Shown here in pieces: positions 1-10,263 of a DNA stretch of 64,000 bases; the stretch's first letter is position 1, and every line of letters begins with the position of its first letter. The DNA comes from Microcystis wesenbergii NRERC-220 (GTDB taxonomy: Bacteria > Cyanobacteriota > Cyanobacteriia > Cyanobacteriales > Microcystaceae). Where the stretch lies: contig NZ_JAVSJA010000001.1 of the NCBI RefSeq assembly GCF_032027425.1, forward strand, positions 2,865,501 to 2,929,500. Direction: 5' to 3'. The translations under genes and the position numbers were made by a program. The notes below the pieces were generated by a model that was given only the letters and a program-made list of their open reading frames with translations, had not been told where the DNA came from and ran no database searches.

Positions 1-510
1 CGCTTTGGCAATCACTTAATCTTGATGATCGATATGATGTAGTGGACTGTTTCAGCTAATTTGGTGCAATAGATTCTCCCGATTCCTCCTCCTCAAACAC
101 AGGATAAAGATGTTTCAGCTTGACCCTAGTAGAGCATCAATTTTGTTTTGAGGGATAAAAAAAGAGCTAATCTGGAAGAAGTTATCCAACTTCAGACAAA
201 AAAATGCCGAAGAAAAAATATATTGTAGATCTAACAGACTCCGAAAGAACTGAACTCGAGCAGCTAACCAAGAAAGGAAAAATAGCAGCTTACAAAATGA
301 ACCATGCCAGAATACTACTTTTAGCAGACGTCAATCAACAGGAAGGTGGTTGGACTGACTCGAAAATTAGTGAAGCCTTAAATGTTGCTCAAGCCACCAT
401 TGAGAGAGTACGAAAAAGATTGGTCGAGTCAGGAATTGAATCATCATTAACTCGAAAAAAGCAAGAACATCGCCGTGCCAAAATTATCGATGGGGAAAAG
501 GAAGCACATC

Positions 511-1689
511 GGGAGCATCCCAGTTTTGCAATGAGTAAAAATACTCAGGCAATATCGCCGTTGAGATAAGCACAACGTAGCTTCAAATACTGAGGAACAT
601 TCTCTGCTTTCCATTGTGCTCCCACAATTTTCATTCTTGCACCTATTTGCTTAATCTTTGACTCTACACTTCCAGAACCGATGCAAATCCCTTGGGATTG
701 ATAGAGTTCGTAATTGGGTATTCTTTCTCGATGTTTATCGACATATTTGGTGAAATTTATAGCCTGTTTCTTTTTGCATCCCTCTAATTCCTCTAAAACT
801 CTTTTCACCTCTCCTTTCCATAAATTCTCTTTGATTCTATTCAGACGCTTGTTTGACCCGCCTATTTTATTCATATTCTCTACTAAATGATACCAATCCA
901 ATATTTCTCTCCTTTTAACACCGATTTTCTCCATCAGATTCCACACCCCATCATGACCATCTCCTAAACAGGTGACTACCTCTGTTAAGGGCTGACGGTT
1001 CACCCATTCCAGTAATTCTTCATTTTGCTGAAAAAATCCCGCACATTCTTGACCATGCAGACTTACTGCTTTGTAATCTCGACCTTGACTCGGTTGTCCT
1101 TTGGGCGTTCTGATTCTGACTTTTCCGACCTCTACACTCAATGCTTCTACCGGACTCTTTGCTTCTGCTTCCTCAAATTTATATCTTTGTACAAGCCTCT
1201 GTTGACTACTGCCTGAAACTGCCATTCCTGTCGCCATTTTGAGATCTTTTTCCGCATCTTCAAAAGAGACTTTAGCCACTGCTCCTAAGCAACATTTCTC
1301 CAGCATGGGACTTAATCGATTATTCTTGCTTAATCCTAGTTTATCGGCTTGTTTCTCGCTTATCTTGACTTTCCCTATGATACTGCTTACGCTTTTGGTT
1401 CGCCCTGCTTGGGTTCCTGTTGCTGATTCAAAAAAAAATTGCCTATGGCAGGACCCAATGTAGTCAGCCAATGGTCTCGCAGGGCGGTTTCAATGCCCTC
1501 AAAGCTACGTAGTTGTTCTTCTGGGGTATTATCGACTAGAATTTGAGCAATGGCTTTTAAATGTTGATCTAGTTGTTCTTTTTGGTCTGTATTCATGATT
1601 CTACCGTTTAATTGTTTCTCTTTATTTTGCCTTAGCTAACGTTTTTAGTCTCTAAGCATTTATACTTATGGCAAAATTGGGATGCTCCC
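511..1689 (-). mobile_element. ISKra4-family element
   Basis: Inserted in the type A IS630. The termini are inverted repeats starting GGGAGCATCCCA, flanked by an 8-bp duplication AGCACATC (503-510 and 1690-1697). Its length is 1179 bp. The transposase reads leftward in two overlapping frames. Confidence 0.85.
545..1596 (-). CDS. ISKra4-family transposase (two frames)
   Basis: A 69-residue leading frame (1596-1387) overlaps the main frame (1471-545, about 300 residues). The frames meet at a run of nine T/A at about 1430-1440, a likely programmed frameshift as is common in ISKra4 elements. The main frame has TCLGDGHDGVWNLM and ILDWYHLVENM, then IGSGSVESKIKQIGARMK near the C terminus, which match the acidic residues and SGxVE signature of this family. 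No stop codons interrupt the fused reading, so the element may still be functional. Confidence 0.75.
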
Positions 1690-1976
1690 AGCACATCTGA
1701 TTGCCATCGCTTGTAGTGAAACACCAACGGGACGAGCAAAATGGACACTTCAAATGCTGGCAGATAAAATGGTCGAACTTGAATATGTGGAAAAAATATC
1801 ACGAGAAACCATCAGAAAAACCTTAAAAAAAATGAATTGAAACCATGGCTGAATCAATCATGGGTCATTCCCCCAAAAGAATCAGCGGAGTTTGTCTGTG
1901 CCATGGAAGATGTCTTGGATATTTATCATAGTGAGTATGACCAGCAAAATCCCTGGCTGTGTTTTGATGAGAGTTG

Positions 1977-3250
1977 CTGACAGGGGGACAAGCAAGCTGA
2001 AAAGCTTATGTAGCATAAAATACAGACACAGACTCCCAAAAAAGATCAGTCATATTTACCATATATGACCTAAATAACGAAAATGATAAGTGAACTATAC
2101 CAGAAAGTGTGAGAAAATGAACTGGGACGAGCCAGATATCTACTGTTGTTAATGATAGTTGGAACCTGGCAAATACTAAAGCAAGCTAAGTTAGAGATAT
2201 TAGCTGAAGCCTTACCAATACCAATCCTGTTTGAGAGTCGGAGAAAAAAACTAAAAAGATTTTTAAAGCTGGAAATTCTGAATATTGAAAAAATCTGGTC
2301 TCTCTGCCTAAAAGAGATGTTAAAACAGCAGCAGAGATTCACAACAAAAGGATTAGCGTATATTGCTATAGACCGGACAAGTTGGGGAGCAATAAATATC
2401 TTGATGGTGAGTCTAATTTATGACAAGAGAGCCATCCCAATCTATGGGGAGATATTAGATAAAAAAGGAAGTAGTAATCTCGAAGAACAGCAGCGAGTAT
2501 TAGAAAAAACATTGACCGTGCTATCAGGTCATAAAATCGTGGTGTTAGGAGATAGAGAATTTTGCTCGGTCAGTCTTGGAAAGTGGCTTCAGAAGCAGAG
2601 TTTATACTTTTGCTTAAGACAAAAAAAAAGTACAAATGTCAAGACAAAAGAAGGAATTTATCAAGAAATGAGAGCCTTAGGTTTAAGTCCAGGAACTCAA
2701 CTATTTTTAAATGATGTTAATCTTACAAAAGAGAAGGGATTTGGCGAGTTTAACTTAGCGGGTAAGTGGAAAAAACTTATCGGGGTTTTCCAACAAAAGA
2801 GCCTTGGTATATTCTGACTAACTTTGGAGATTTAGAGACGGCAATAATGGCCTATCAAAAAAGATTTGATATTGAGGAGATGTTCCGAGATTTTAAGTCG
2901 GGAGGCTATAGCTTAGAAGGTTCTCAATTAGCACCGAAATACCTATCAAAGCTGATAATTGTTATAGCTATCGCCTATACAAGTGCCACACTACAAGGTA
3001 AAAAAATTAAGGATATGGGAATCCAAAAATATGTTACAAGACCTGAAAAAAGATATAAAGGTCAACGCAGACACAGCAGTTTTTATGTGGGTCAACATCT
3101 CTATCATTGGCTCCAGCTACATCAAATGTTCCCAAAAAATATAGAAGAGCTAATGCAAATTAGCCGCTATCGGTTGAAGGATTACATCAAAGGACAAAGA
3201 GCGATATCGCTTGCCCTATCTACCTTCTAGCTCGCTTGTCCCCCTCTCAG
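1977..3250 (+). mobile_element. IS4-type element
   Basis: Inserted in the type A IS630. The ends are CTGACAGGGGGACAAGC and, read inward, CTGAGAGGGGGACAAGC. A perfect 9-bp duplication TGAGAGTTG flanks it (1968-1976, 3251-3259). It is 1274 bp long. A truncated copy of its left end recurs at 23573-23739. Confidence 0.85.
2146..3230 (+). CDS. IS4-type transposase, frame-shifted
   Basis: Two overlapping frames (2146-2817, 2766-3230) together encode about 350 residues. The first has IAIDRTSWG and KIVVLGDREFCS, which fit the first and second DDE aspartates. The second has QKRFDIEEMFRDFKSGG, the Y-(2)-R-(3)-E-(6)-K type signature of IS4 transposases. The shift lies at an A6 run in GGAAAAAACTTATCGG (about 2766-2780). 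It could be programmed or an inactivating deletion; I cannot tell from sequence alone. Confidence 0.72.
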
Positions 3251-3987
3251 TGAGAGTTGTAAACAATTAGTCAAAGAAACAAAAGAGAAAATACCAGCCG
3301 AACCGAGAGAACCAGAAAGGTATGACTATCAATATGAGCGTAATGGTGTAGCCAATATGTTTATGTTTTTTGAACCATTACAAGGTTGGCGACATGTAGA
3401 AGTTACACAACAAAGGACGGCGAGCGATTATGCACACCAAATGAAATATTTGGTTGATGAGCGTTATCCGGATGCCCAGAAAATTAGAGTAATTCAAGAC
3501 AACTTAAATACTCATGTAAAAGCCTCATTATATAAAGCCTTTGAACCGGAAGAGGCCAAGAGAATTTTAGATAAACTCGAATTTCATTACACTCCCAAAC
3601 ATGGCAGCTGGTTAAATATGGCAGAAATTGAGTTGAGCGTTTTGAATCGTCAATGTCTCGATCGTCGTATCCCAGACATGGATAGTTTAAAACAAGAAAT
3701 TAAGGCATGGGAAGAAAATCGAAATGAAAAGTCAAATTCAGTTGACTGGAGATTTACTACTGCTGATGCTCGTATTAAATTAAAAAAACTCTATCCCTCA
3801 ATTCAAACTTGACAGACTACTAGCATCGCTGGTCGTAAACGTCCATATTACTGTAGATGCAGTCTGATTACGTTCTTTTTGCCATGTTTCTATCTCCCTT
3901 TTCAGTTCTTCCTTGCTAGAAATCCTTCTATCTAAACATTGCCTCGATAAGACGCTTAGTTCAGTTTCGGCTACATTTAACCAGCTA

Positions 3988-4112
3988 AGCTAAGACGCAT
4001 TTAAAGCGCTTATTCTTAAGATTAGCCGAATCTCCCCCAATCCCTTTACTGTTGCCTCTTGCCTCTTGCCTCTTGCCTCGTCTCAACAAGCAATTTAAAT
4101 GCGCGGGCAGCT
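3988..4112. repeat. MITE copy 1, 125 bp
   Basis: Short non-coding element with ends AGCTAAGACGCATTTAAA and, read inward, AGCTGCCCGCGCATTTAAA. It is flanked by TA (3986-3987, 4113-4114). The uninterrupted target is visible in the other IS630-B copy near 9340 (reverse complement CCAGCTACCATTACG), which proves insertion and fixes the ends. The middle contains copies of the heptamer TGCCTCT. Confidence 0.9.
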
Positions 4113-5179
4113 TACCATTACGAGGTGTGTAATAAATTTCCAGTCTTCTAGCTAAACGATGAGCAACGGGTGCTGGAAATGCTTCATCAAGCGAGGCTAT
4201 GTTATGAGTGTTCAGATTATCACAGACGAGCTTGACTTTTCGAGCCTTTGGATAGTCCACATCCAATAATTGACGAATTTCTTCTGCCCAATCTATTCGG
4301 GTTCGACTATCTCGGTTACTCACCCGTCTCCATCCTCGATGGGGGTCAAAAAACATGAACAAGGCTTGAACCCCTTCACGACTATAGTGATAGTCTTCTT
4401 TTTTATCTTGTCCAGGTTGCATGGGTATCGGGGGGTAAACTTCTCCAAGTAGTTGCTTTGATGCCTCATCCATGGCGATTAACGGTTCTTCTTCCGATGG
4501 CTGAGTGCCATACAGGTCAAGGACAACTTCCATCTGGGCAACAAATCGGGCTAAATCCTGTTCCGGAATACAGTATCTTTGGGTTTTCCAAGGGCGTAAT
4601 TGGTTTTTTTTAGAGTACGCCACACCGTTGGACTGGAAATCTCGGTGATAATTTGTCTTTGTTTGAGTTCCGAGGTTAATAGTCGGATTGTCCACTCGGC
4701 TCGGCCAGATGGTGGCTCCGAACAGCACAGGGCAATGATTTGGGCGGCGGCGGCTCCATCAACTTTTGCCGGAGTGGGGGGAGTTTTTCTCAATTTCCGT
4801 TCTAATGCTGGTTTTTCGCCTTTTTGAAGAAATCTTTGACGAATACGTCCCACTGTGTTTCTATGGACCTCTAAAGCTTCGGCTATTTCTTCATCTGTCC
4901 ATTTTCTTTTCGCCTGTTCTCCCTCGTCACACATCAGCAAAATCCGAGCGTGGAGAATTTTTTTAGCCGGTGCATAGCCATTACGACTGATTTGTTCGAG
5001 GTTTTCTCTTTGTTCCCCTGTTAGATTGACTTTATCTCGCCGACCTCTTCCCATGATTGATGTCCTCTGCTTGTTCGAGCTATTGCCCTATTTTAGCTGA
5101 AACAGTCCACTACAAGATCGGCTACAAGATCGGCGATCGCACTTAATCTTCAAGATCGATATGATGTAGGGTGTGTTAG

Positions 5180-6536
5180 TGGGACTTAAACAAATTTCAA
5201 GCCCAAATGTAGCCCAAAGCCGCTTTGTGAGCGGAAAAGACATCAATATTCTGCGTTAGCCAAGGGAAAAAACGAAAAGACATCGCTGTACGAAAAGCCT
5301 CCAAAGCATCAGTAAATGTCTCCAAAGGTTTATTCGCCCATCGCCTTTGTAGTCCCCCGGTTAAGTGATGCCAGAGAATAAAAGTGTAGGCACAAAACAC
5401 CAGGATAAAATGGCGAAGAAGGCTTTCTTTCTCGCGAACCTGATATTCTCTTAGCCCTAACCATCCTTTCGCCTCTCGATAGAAAACTTCTACCCAATTT
5501 CTTGGCGAGTAAGTTTCTACTACCCACTGCGGGGTTACTTTTTCCGCCTGGACATTCGTGATAAAATAATCGATGTCCGTCGCTTCTTCCCAAGAACTCG
5601 CGTTCATGACGATGGCAAAAGTTCTCTCTTCTTCTAAAGAAGCGATGCGAGCAGAAACAATAAATACGTACAGGGTTTTCGGTTTTTCAACTGAGAGAAT
5701 TACTGGGGTAAAACTCTCTGGCTTCAAGCTTTTTGCTAATTTCTCCAGACTGATTTCTTCCTCGATTCCTGATTCCGTTTTTCGGATAATTTTTCGATTT
5801 TTAGCCCCTCCTCCTAAATACTTTAGTTTTCTCTTTTCTAACTCTTTCAGAAACGGCGTGTTGTTTCCATACCCCGCCTCTATCAAGACAATTTTCGGTC
5901 GGTATTTTCGCTTTAAACTTCGGTCGATTAATTCGAGTCCGAGTTCGGGTTTCTTTTTCAACTCTTCGTCTTCTTTTCCCGATAGTAGAGAAGATGCCGG
6001 TTGATAGCTCTCGATGTCTAAGGGTAAGCTTTTTTTCCCGTCGTAGAGATGGGTGGTTACTACCACTACTCCGTTGTCTGTCTTGCCGATCTCACCGAGG
6101 TATTGTCTTCCGACTCCCTCGGTAAAATTGCCACTTTTTCGATGTCCCGAATCATCCAGAATCATCGTGAAGCCCACGCCGATCCTAGTCTGCGAGCATT
6201 TGTTCATCACTTCCAGACGACGTTGGTTAATTTGCGTCGCCGACCAAGGAGCCTCGGTTAAAAAGTGATGTAATCGGTGATAAACCACCCCCACCGAGTT
6301 ATCCGCCATCTGGGTTAGGTTTTTTCGCTCGCTTTCTCCTAATAATCCGCCTAAATAGTGTCGGAAGCCATCTTTTTGCGACTGGTTTTTGAAACAGTCA
6401 TCGAATCTAGCGCACCATCTCTCGAAGCAGGGCGGCATAGCGGATGGGGTCGTTTCTCCCATGGGCGTATTTTGACGTGAAAGCCTACTATGACTTGATT
6501 ATAGCTAAAAAAATTCGGTTCTGTGTTTAAGTCCCA
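5180..6536 (-). mobile_element. IS701-type element
   Basis: The ends begin TGGGACTTAAACA on both sides in inverted orientation. TTAG is duplicated at 5176-5179 and 6537-6540; a 4-bp duplication of this kind fits IS701. It sits in a palindromic host repeat (GTGTGTTAGCGTCAGCGTAACGCAC when restored). Confidence 0.8.
5197..6462 (-). CDS. IS701-type transposase
   Basis: A complete 421-residue transposase starting at ATG 6462. It has MILDDSGHRKSG (first aspartate, residues about 100-111), VLIEAGYGNNTPFLKEL (about 195-211) and VEVFYREAKGWLGLREYQ (glutamate region, about 327-344). This order matches the IS701/IS4 DDE superfamily. No frameshift or stop is seen, so this is probably one of the few intact transposases in the window. 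It fills almost the entire element. Confidence 0.82.
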   Translation of the reverse strand: MGETTPSAMPPCFERWCARFDDCFKNQSQKDGFRHYLGGLLGESERKNLTQMADNSVGVVYHRLHHFLTEAPWSATQINQRRLEVMNKCSQTRIGVGFTMILDDSGHRKSGNFTEGVGRQYLGEIGKTDNGVVVVTTHLYDGKKSLPLDIESYQPASSLLSGKEDEELKKKPELGLELIDRSLKRKYRPKIVLIEAGYGNNTPFLKELEKRKLKYLGGGAKNRKIIRKTESGIEEEISLEKLAKSLKPESFTPVILSVEKPKTLYVFIVSARIASLEEERTFAIVMNASSWEEATDIDYFITNVQAEKVTPQWVVETYSPRNWVEVFYREAKGWLGLREYQVREKESLLRHFILVFCAYTFILWHHLTGGLQRRWANKPLETFTDALEAFRTAMSFRFFPWLTQNIDVFSAHKAALGYIWA

Positions 6537-7763
6537 TTAGCGTCAGCGTAACGCACGAATTTGTTGATTATCATTCAAGTTGTACATTTCATAATACACT
6601 CTACTGGACTGTTTCAGCTAAAATAGGGCAATAGCTCGAACAAGCAGAGGACATCAATCATGGGAAGAGGTCGGCGAGATAAAGTCAATCTAACAGGGGA
6701 ACAAAGAGAAAACCTCGAACAAATCAGTCGTAATGGCTATGCACCGGCTAAAAAAATTCTCCACGCTCGGATTTTGCTGATGTGTGACGAGGGAGAACAG
6801 GCGAAAAGAAAATGGACAGATGAAGAAATAGCCGAAGCTTTAGAGGTCCATAGAAACACAGTGGGACGTATTCGTCAAAGATTTCTTCAAAAAGGCGAAA
6901 AACCAGCATTAGAACGGAAATTGAGAAAAACTCCCCCCACTCCGGCAAAAGTTGATGGAGCCGCCGCCGCCCAAATCATTGCCCTGTGCTGTTCGGAGCC
7001 ACCATCTGGCCGAGCCGAGTGGACAATCCGACTATTAACCTCGGAACTCAAACAAAGACAAATTATCACCGAGATTTCCAGTCCAACGGTGTGGCGTACT
7101 CTAAAAAAAACCAATTACGCCCTTGGAAAACCCAAAGATACTGTATTCCGGAACAGGATTTAGCCCGATTTGTTGCCCAGATGGAAGTTGTCCTTGACCT
7201 GTATGGCACTCAGCCATCGGAAGAAGAACCGTTAATCGCCATGGATGAGGCATCAAAGCAACTACTTGGAGAAGTTTACCCCCCGATACCCATGCAACCT
7301 GGACAAGATAAAAAAGAAGACTATCACTATAGTCGTGAAGGGGTTCAAGCCTTGTTCATGTTTTTTGACCCCCATCGAGGATGGAGACGGGTGAGTAACC
7401 GAGATAGTCGAACCCGAATAGATTGGGCAGAAGAAATTCGTCAATTATTGGATGTGGACTATCCAAAGGCTCGAAAAGTCAAGCTCGTCTGTGATAATCT
7501 GAACACTCATAACATAGCCTCGCTTGATGAAGCATTTCCAGCACCCGTTGCTCATCGTTTAGCTAGCCTGCATTATTCATGAGAGTAGGGTAAAAAACCC
7601 TGAAACCACTACCAGATATAAGTTACAGCGACTTGATCTCAACAACAGTCTGTTTTGTCTCTCCGTCACTGGGCTTTCAGGAGAGAAAATAATGGTTAAA
7701 AAAGCAGAAAAAAGGGGACAAAAAACTCTATAATGTTAGGGACAGTAAGAGTTAAAATTTTCG

Positions 7764-9119
7764 TTGATCATGACTGAGTTTTCTTCTCAAATTTCGCTAA
7801 ACTTCTTTACCAAAAAACCTTTAGAAGCCAAGTTCTCTAGCCTTGATTTGAGTTCAGATGCGGGGGTACTTCTGGTTAGACAAGCAGAAGAACAACTGAA
7901 AATTTGTGAAGGATTAGCAGATTGTTTGGAGGATAATCGAGAGCCAGGTAAAGTAAAACATTCTCTACATCAGTTAATTAGTCAACGAGTCTATCAAATA
8001 GCATCGGGCTATGAAGATAGCAACGACAGTAACTATTTGCGTGATGATCCTATTTTTAAGATTGCTTGCGATAAAGTTCCGCTTCCAGGAGAAGAATTAT
8101 TAGCTAGTCAGCCAACGATGAGTCGATGGGAGAATCAGGTAACAAACAGAGAAATCAAAGGAATGCGTCGCTTTTTTGTTGACCAATTCCTCAAAAGTTA
8201 TTCACAACAACCAGAAGAAATATTGCTAGATATAGATGGCTGGGATGCTTTGACTCATGGGCATCAGCAACTAAGCTTATTTCATGGTTATTATGGACAC
8301 TATATTTACTTTCCCGTATTAATTAATGAAGCTGCGAGCGGTTACCCGTTAGTTCTACAACTTCGAGCGGGAAATTCTCCCCCAGGTAAAGGGGTAGCGG
8401 GGATACTAAGATGGCTATTTTGGCGGTTAAGAAAAGCGATGCCAGGAGTAAGAATTATTTTACGAGGAGATGCGGGCTTCTCCTTGCCTGAAATCTTGAA
8501 AGTTTGCGAACGCAGTGAAGTTAAATATGCGTTTGGTTATAGTAGTAATGCAGTCTTGAAACAAAAAATTAGTTATCTTCTGGATCAAGCAAGATTACAA
8601 TATCATCGCACGGGAGAAAAAGCCCGATTATTTGATGATGTTTATTATGCGGCGGGGACTTGGAAAGAGCCACGACGAGTAGTAATGAAGGCAGAATGGC
8701 TAGAAAAAGGGGCTAACCCCAGATTTATCGTTACCAATTTACTCACAGATGCCCAAGAACTCTAGGATGATTTTTATGTCCAAAGAGGAGCTAGTTCGGA
8801 GCATAGAATTAAAGAATTAAAACTAGGAATCAAAGCTGACAGACTCAGTTGTCAAAAATTTATTGTCAATCAGTTTCGTCTGTTTTTATCTCAAGCTGCT
8901 TATATTTTGCTGCTGGGGATTCGGCAAGCAGCACAGGGGACAAGATTGGCAAAGGCGACAGTTTCTCGTTTAAAAGAAACTCTTATTAAAACTGCGGCAA
9001 AAGTTAGTGTTTCGGTCAGAAAAGTATTAGTTGAGTTAGCAGCTCATTGTCCATTTGCTTATGAAATTAGTCTAATTTCACAGCGACTTTCTAGTGGAGT
9101 TCAATTAATTTTTTTTTAA
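7764..9119 (+). pseudogene. IS1380 transposase with an in-frame amber codon
   Basis: The ATG at 7764 (or 7770) opens a 451-codon reading with one TAG at 8763-8765; the frame continues unchanged to 9119. Visible motifs are ILLDIDGWDALTHGHQ (DDE aspartate 1), VRIILRGDAGFSLPEIL (aspartate 2) and, after the stop, SSEHRIKELKLGIKADRLS (glutamate region), which fit IS1380. The amber codon falls just before the glutamate region, where Tyr would be expected (DAQEL-stop-DDFYVQRG), so a full-length protein is not made unless the codon is read through. Confidence 0.82.
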
Positions 9120-9234
9120 AGCCAAGCCTTCCTAGTATTATTGTATCTAAATGACAGTTTTAGTCGCTTTTTCAGGCTTTAATTGTTAATTTTGTGCGGT
9201 TGATTAAGGATTTTTACTTACTTATTTAAACCCC

Positions 9235-9262
9235 AAAAAAACTGGATGTAAATCCAGTTTTT
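9235..9262 (+). terminator. Rho-independent-type hairpin at the IS1380 end
   Basis: The stem AAAACTGGAT / ATCCAGTTTT with a short loop is followed by TTCGGG. It lies after the transposase stop and before the right inverted repeat of the IS1380 element. Confidence 0.5.
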
Positions 9263-9587
9263 CGGGTTCCTTGTTTTTTGGTTCATGAATAATGCAGGCT
9301 AGAAGACTGGAAATTTATTACACACCTCGTAATGGTAGCTGGTTAAATGTAGCCGAAACTGAACTAAGCGTCTTATCGAGGCAATGTTTAGATAGAAGGA
9401 TTTCTAGCAAGGAAGAACTGAAAAGGGAGATAGAAACATGGCAAAAAGAACGTAATCAGACTGCATCTACAGTAATATGGACGTTTACGACCAGCGATGC
9501 CAGGGTCAAGCTGAAACATCTTTATCCTGTGTTTGAGGAGGAGGAATCGGGAGAATCTATTGCACCAAATTAGCTGAAACAGTCCAC

Positions 9588-9771
9588 TACGCTCCAAATG
9601 TCTAATTATCGAAGACCTCATGTATTTGGAGGGACTTTCTTTATTACTCAAGTCATACTAAATCCGGTTATTAAAGACTGATTATCTATTCCTCCTTTTG
9701 CATGAGTGCCTCTTGCCTCTTGCCTATCCTGATATGTAGCCTATACTCAACGGATTTGGTATCATGCCCTT
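9588..9771. other. Host spacer between IS630-B and the mscS 3' end
   Basis: No gene seen. It holds three TGCCTCT-type heptamers (about 9707-9725) and AT-rich sequence with the ATCCGGTTATTAAAGACTG string common in Microcystis spacers. Confidence 0.5.
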
Positions 9772-10263
9772 TTAAGTCGCAAAAAAGCTCTTTAACCGTT
9801 GTCGCAGCCAAGAGACGGGATTTTTCAGGTCTTCGGAGTCTAAAATCCCCATTTCTCGCAATTTCTGCTGACATTCGCCCAATTCCTCTTGACGTTGGGC
9901 GAGTGCCTGAGTGAATTCCTCCGCTAGAGCCGGATAAGTAGTGATAGGATGCTGAAACCCCTGACGATCGAGCAAAAATAACAAGGTTTCCCCCACTGCT
10001 TGCATAGTGGTGGGAGAGGGAATCTCTAATATTAACGGTAATTCCCCAAAATATTGACCTTTATTAAAAGCAAAAATTTTACGACTGATTTTATCGTTTT
10101 CATAAAAAGCATCCACTTGTCCCTGCAAAACAATACAGAAATAATTAGTTCTTTCTCCCTGTCTAATTAAAATCTCCCCGTCCTGGAGATGTTTACGACA
10201 ACCCATTTCAATTAATACACGCAATTGCAGCTCGTTAAAATGTTTAAAGTAACTCACCTCCAA
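9772..10263 (-). pseudogene. 3' part of mscS: cyclic-nucleotide-binding domain
   Basis: Encodes the last 163-164 residues of a mechanosensitive-channel protein whose first part is at 48217-49143. The fragment is a Crp-type cyclic-nucleotide-binding domain: HFNELQLRVLIEMG, ILIRQGERTNYFCIVLQGQV, then FNKGQYFGELPLILEIPSPT, where GE-L-LI plus a PSPTT tail fits a phosphate-binding cassette, although the usual Arg is missing. It then has a short helical tail. The apparent GTG or ATG starts here are false. Upstream sequence belongs to the island, and joining it to the other half through the shared codon TTG gives a continuous SLKEMLLEVSYFKHF. Confidence 0.88.

Larger units (their letters stand above)
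204..3812 (+). pseudogene. IS630 type A transposase, broken by two insertions
   Basis: Coding pieces are 204-510, 1698-1976 and 3251-3812. The first piece has the helix-turn-helix (WTDSKISEALNVAQATIERV). The middle piece runs through an A8 run near 1826 where the family shifts frame. The last piece carries RVIQDNLNTH, HYTPKHGSWLNMAEIELS and ARIKLKKLYP, the C-terminal DDE region. Joined with one copy of each target duplication the protein reads through, so the gene was intact before the insertions. Confidence 0.85.
129..3820 (+). mobile_element. IS630-family element, type A (interrupted)
   Basis: Inserted in the transposase of the type B element with TA duplicated at 127-128 and 3821-3822. 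The ends are imperfect inverted repeats (GTAGAGCATCAATTTTG at left, GTAGTCTGTCAAGTTTG at right, read inward). It is itself split by an ISKra4-type element (511-1689) and an IS4-type element (1977-3250). Without them it is 1222 bp. Confidence 0.82.
56..5054 (-). pseudogene. IS630 type B transposase, copy 1, broken by two insertions
   Basis: DDE transposase read leftward from ATG at 5054. The first reading frame (5054-4551) holds the helix-turn-helix part. The second frame (about 4728 leftward) holds the catalytic part with LVCDNLNTH, the DxNxH-type DDE motif of IS630 proteins. The frames meet at a run of eight A residues, a normal programmed-frameshift site in this family, so that shift is not damage. 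The gene is interrupted after Asn-Gly in the last third by a MITE (3988-4112) and again near the C terminus by another IS630 (129-3820). The stop codon lies at 56-58. It cannot make a whole protein. Confidence 0.85.
42..5110 (-). mobile_element. IS630-family element, type B, copy 1 (interrupted)
   Basis: Outer shell of a nested stack. Its ends carry the inverted repeat TGGACTGTTTCAGCTAA seen also at 6604 and 9587, and it is flanked by TA (40-41, 5111-5112), the usual IS630/Tc1 target. Inside sit another IS630 (129-3820) and a 125-bp MITE (3988-4112). Subtracting both and one TA for each leaves 1248 bp, exactly the length of copy 2 without its own insertion. Confidence 0.85.
7567..9298 (+). 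mobile_element. IS1380-family element
   Basis: Inserted in IS630-B copy 2. The terminal inverted repeat is CCTGCATTATTCATGA. CTAG is duplicated at 7563-7566 and 9299-9302. It is 1732 bp and encodes one transposase reading rightward. Confidence 0.87.
6660..9573 (+). pseudogene. IS630 type B transposase, copy 2, split by IS1380
   Basis: Starts at ATG 6660. The N-terminal frame (6660-7163) and catalytic frame (from about 6986) meet at an A8 run near 7100-7110. The catalytic frame stops matching at 7566, where IS1380 is inserted in the sequence for AHRLARRLEIYY, and resumes at 9299. The C-terminal piece (9299-9573) has YYTPRNGSWLNVAETELS and ARVKLKHLYP. The protein agrees with copy 1 almost throughout, so the duplication is recent. 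Confidence 0.85.
6604..9587 (+). mobile_element. IS630-family element, type B, copy 2 (interrupted)
   Basis: Same element as 42-5110 in the opposite orientation, flanked by TA (6602-6603, 9588-9589). It is interrupted by an IS1380-type element at 7567-9298. Without that insertion it is 1248 bp, identical in length to the cleaned copy 1. Confidence 0.87.

Noticed and set aside
6986-7163. Frameshifts at A8 runs in the IS630 transposases as inactivating mutations
   Set aside because: The same run and frame change occur in both types A and B; this is the usual programmed frameshift of the family.
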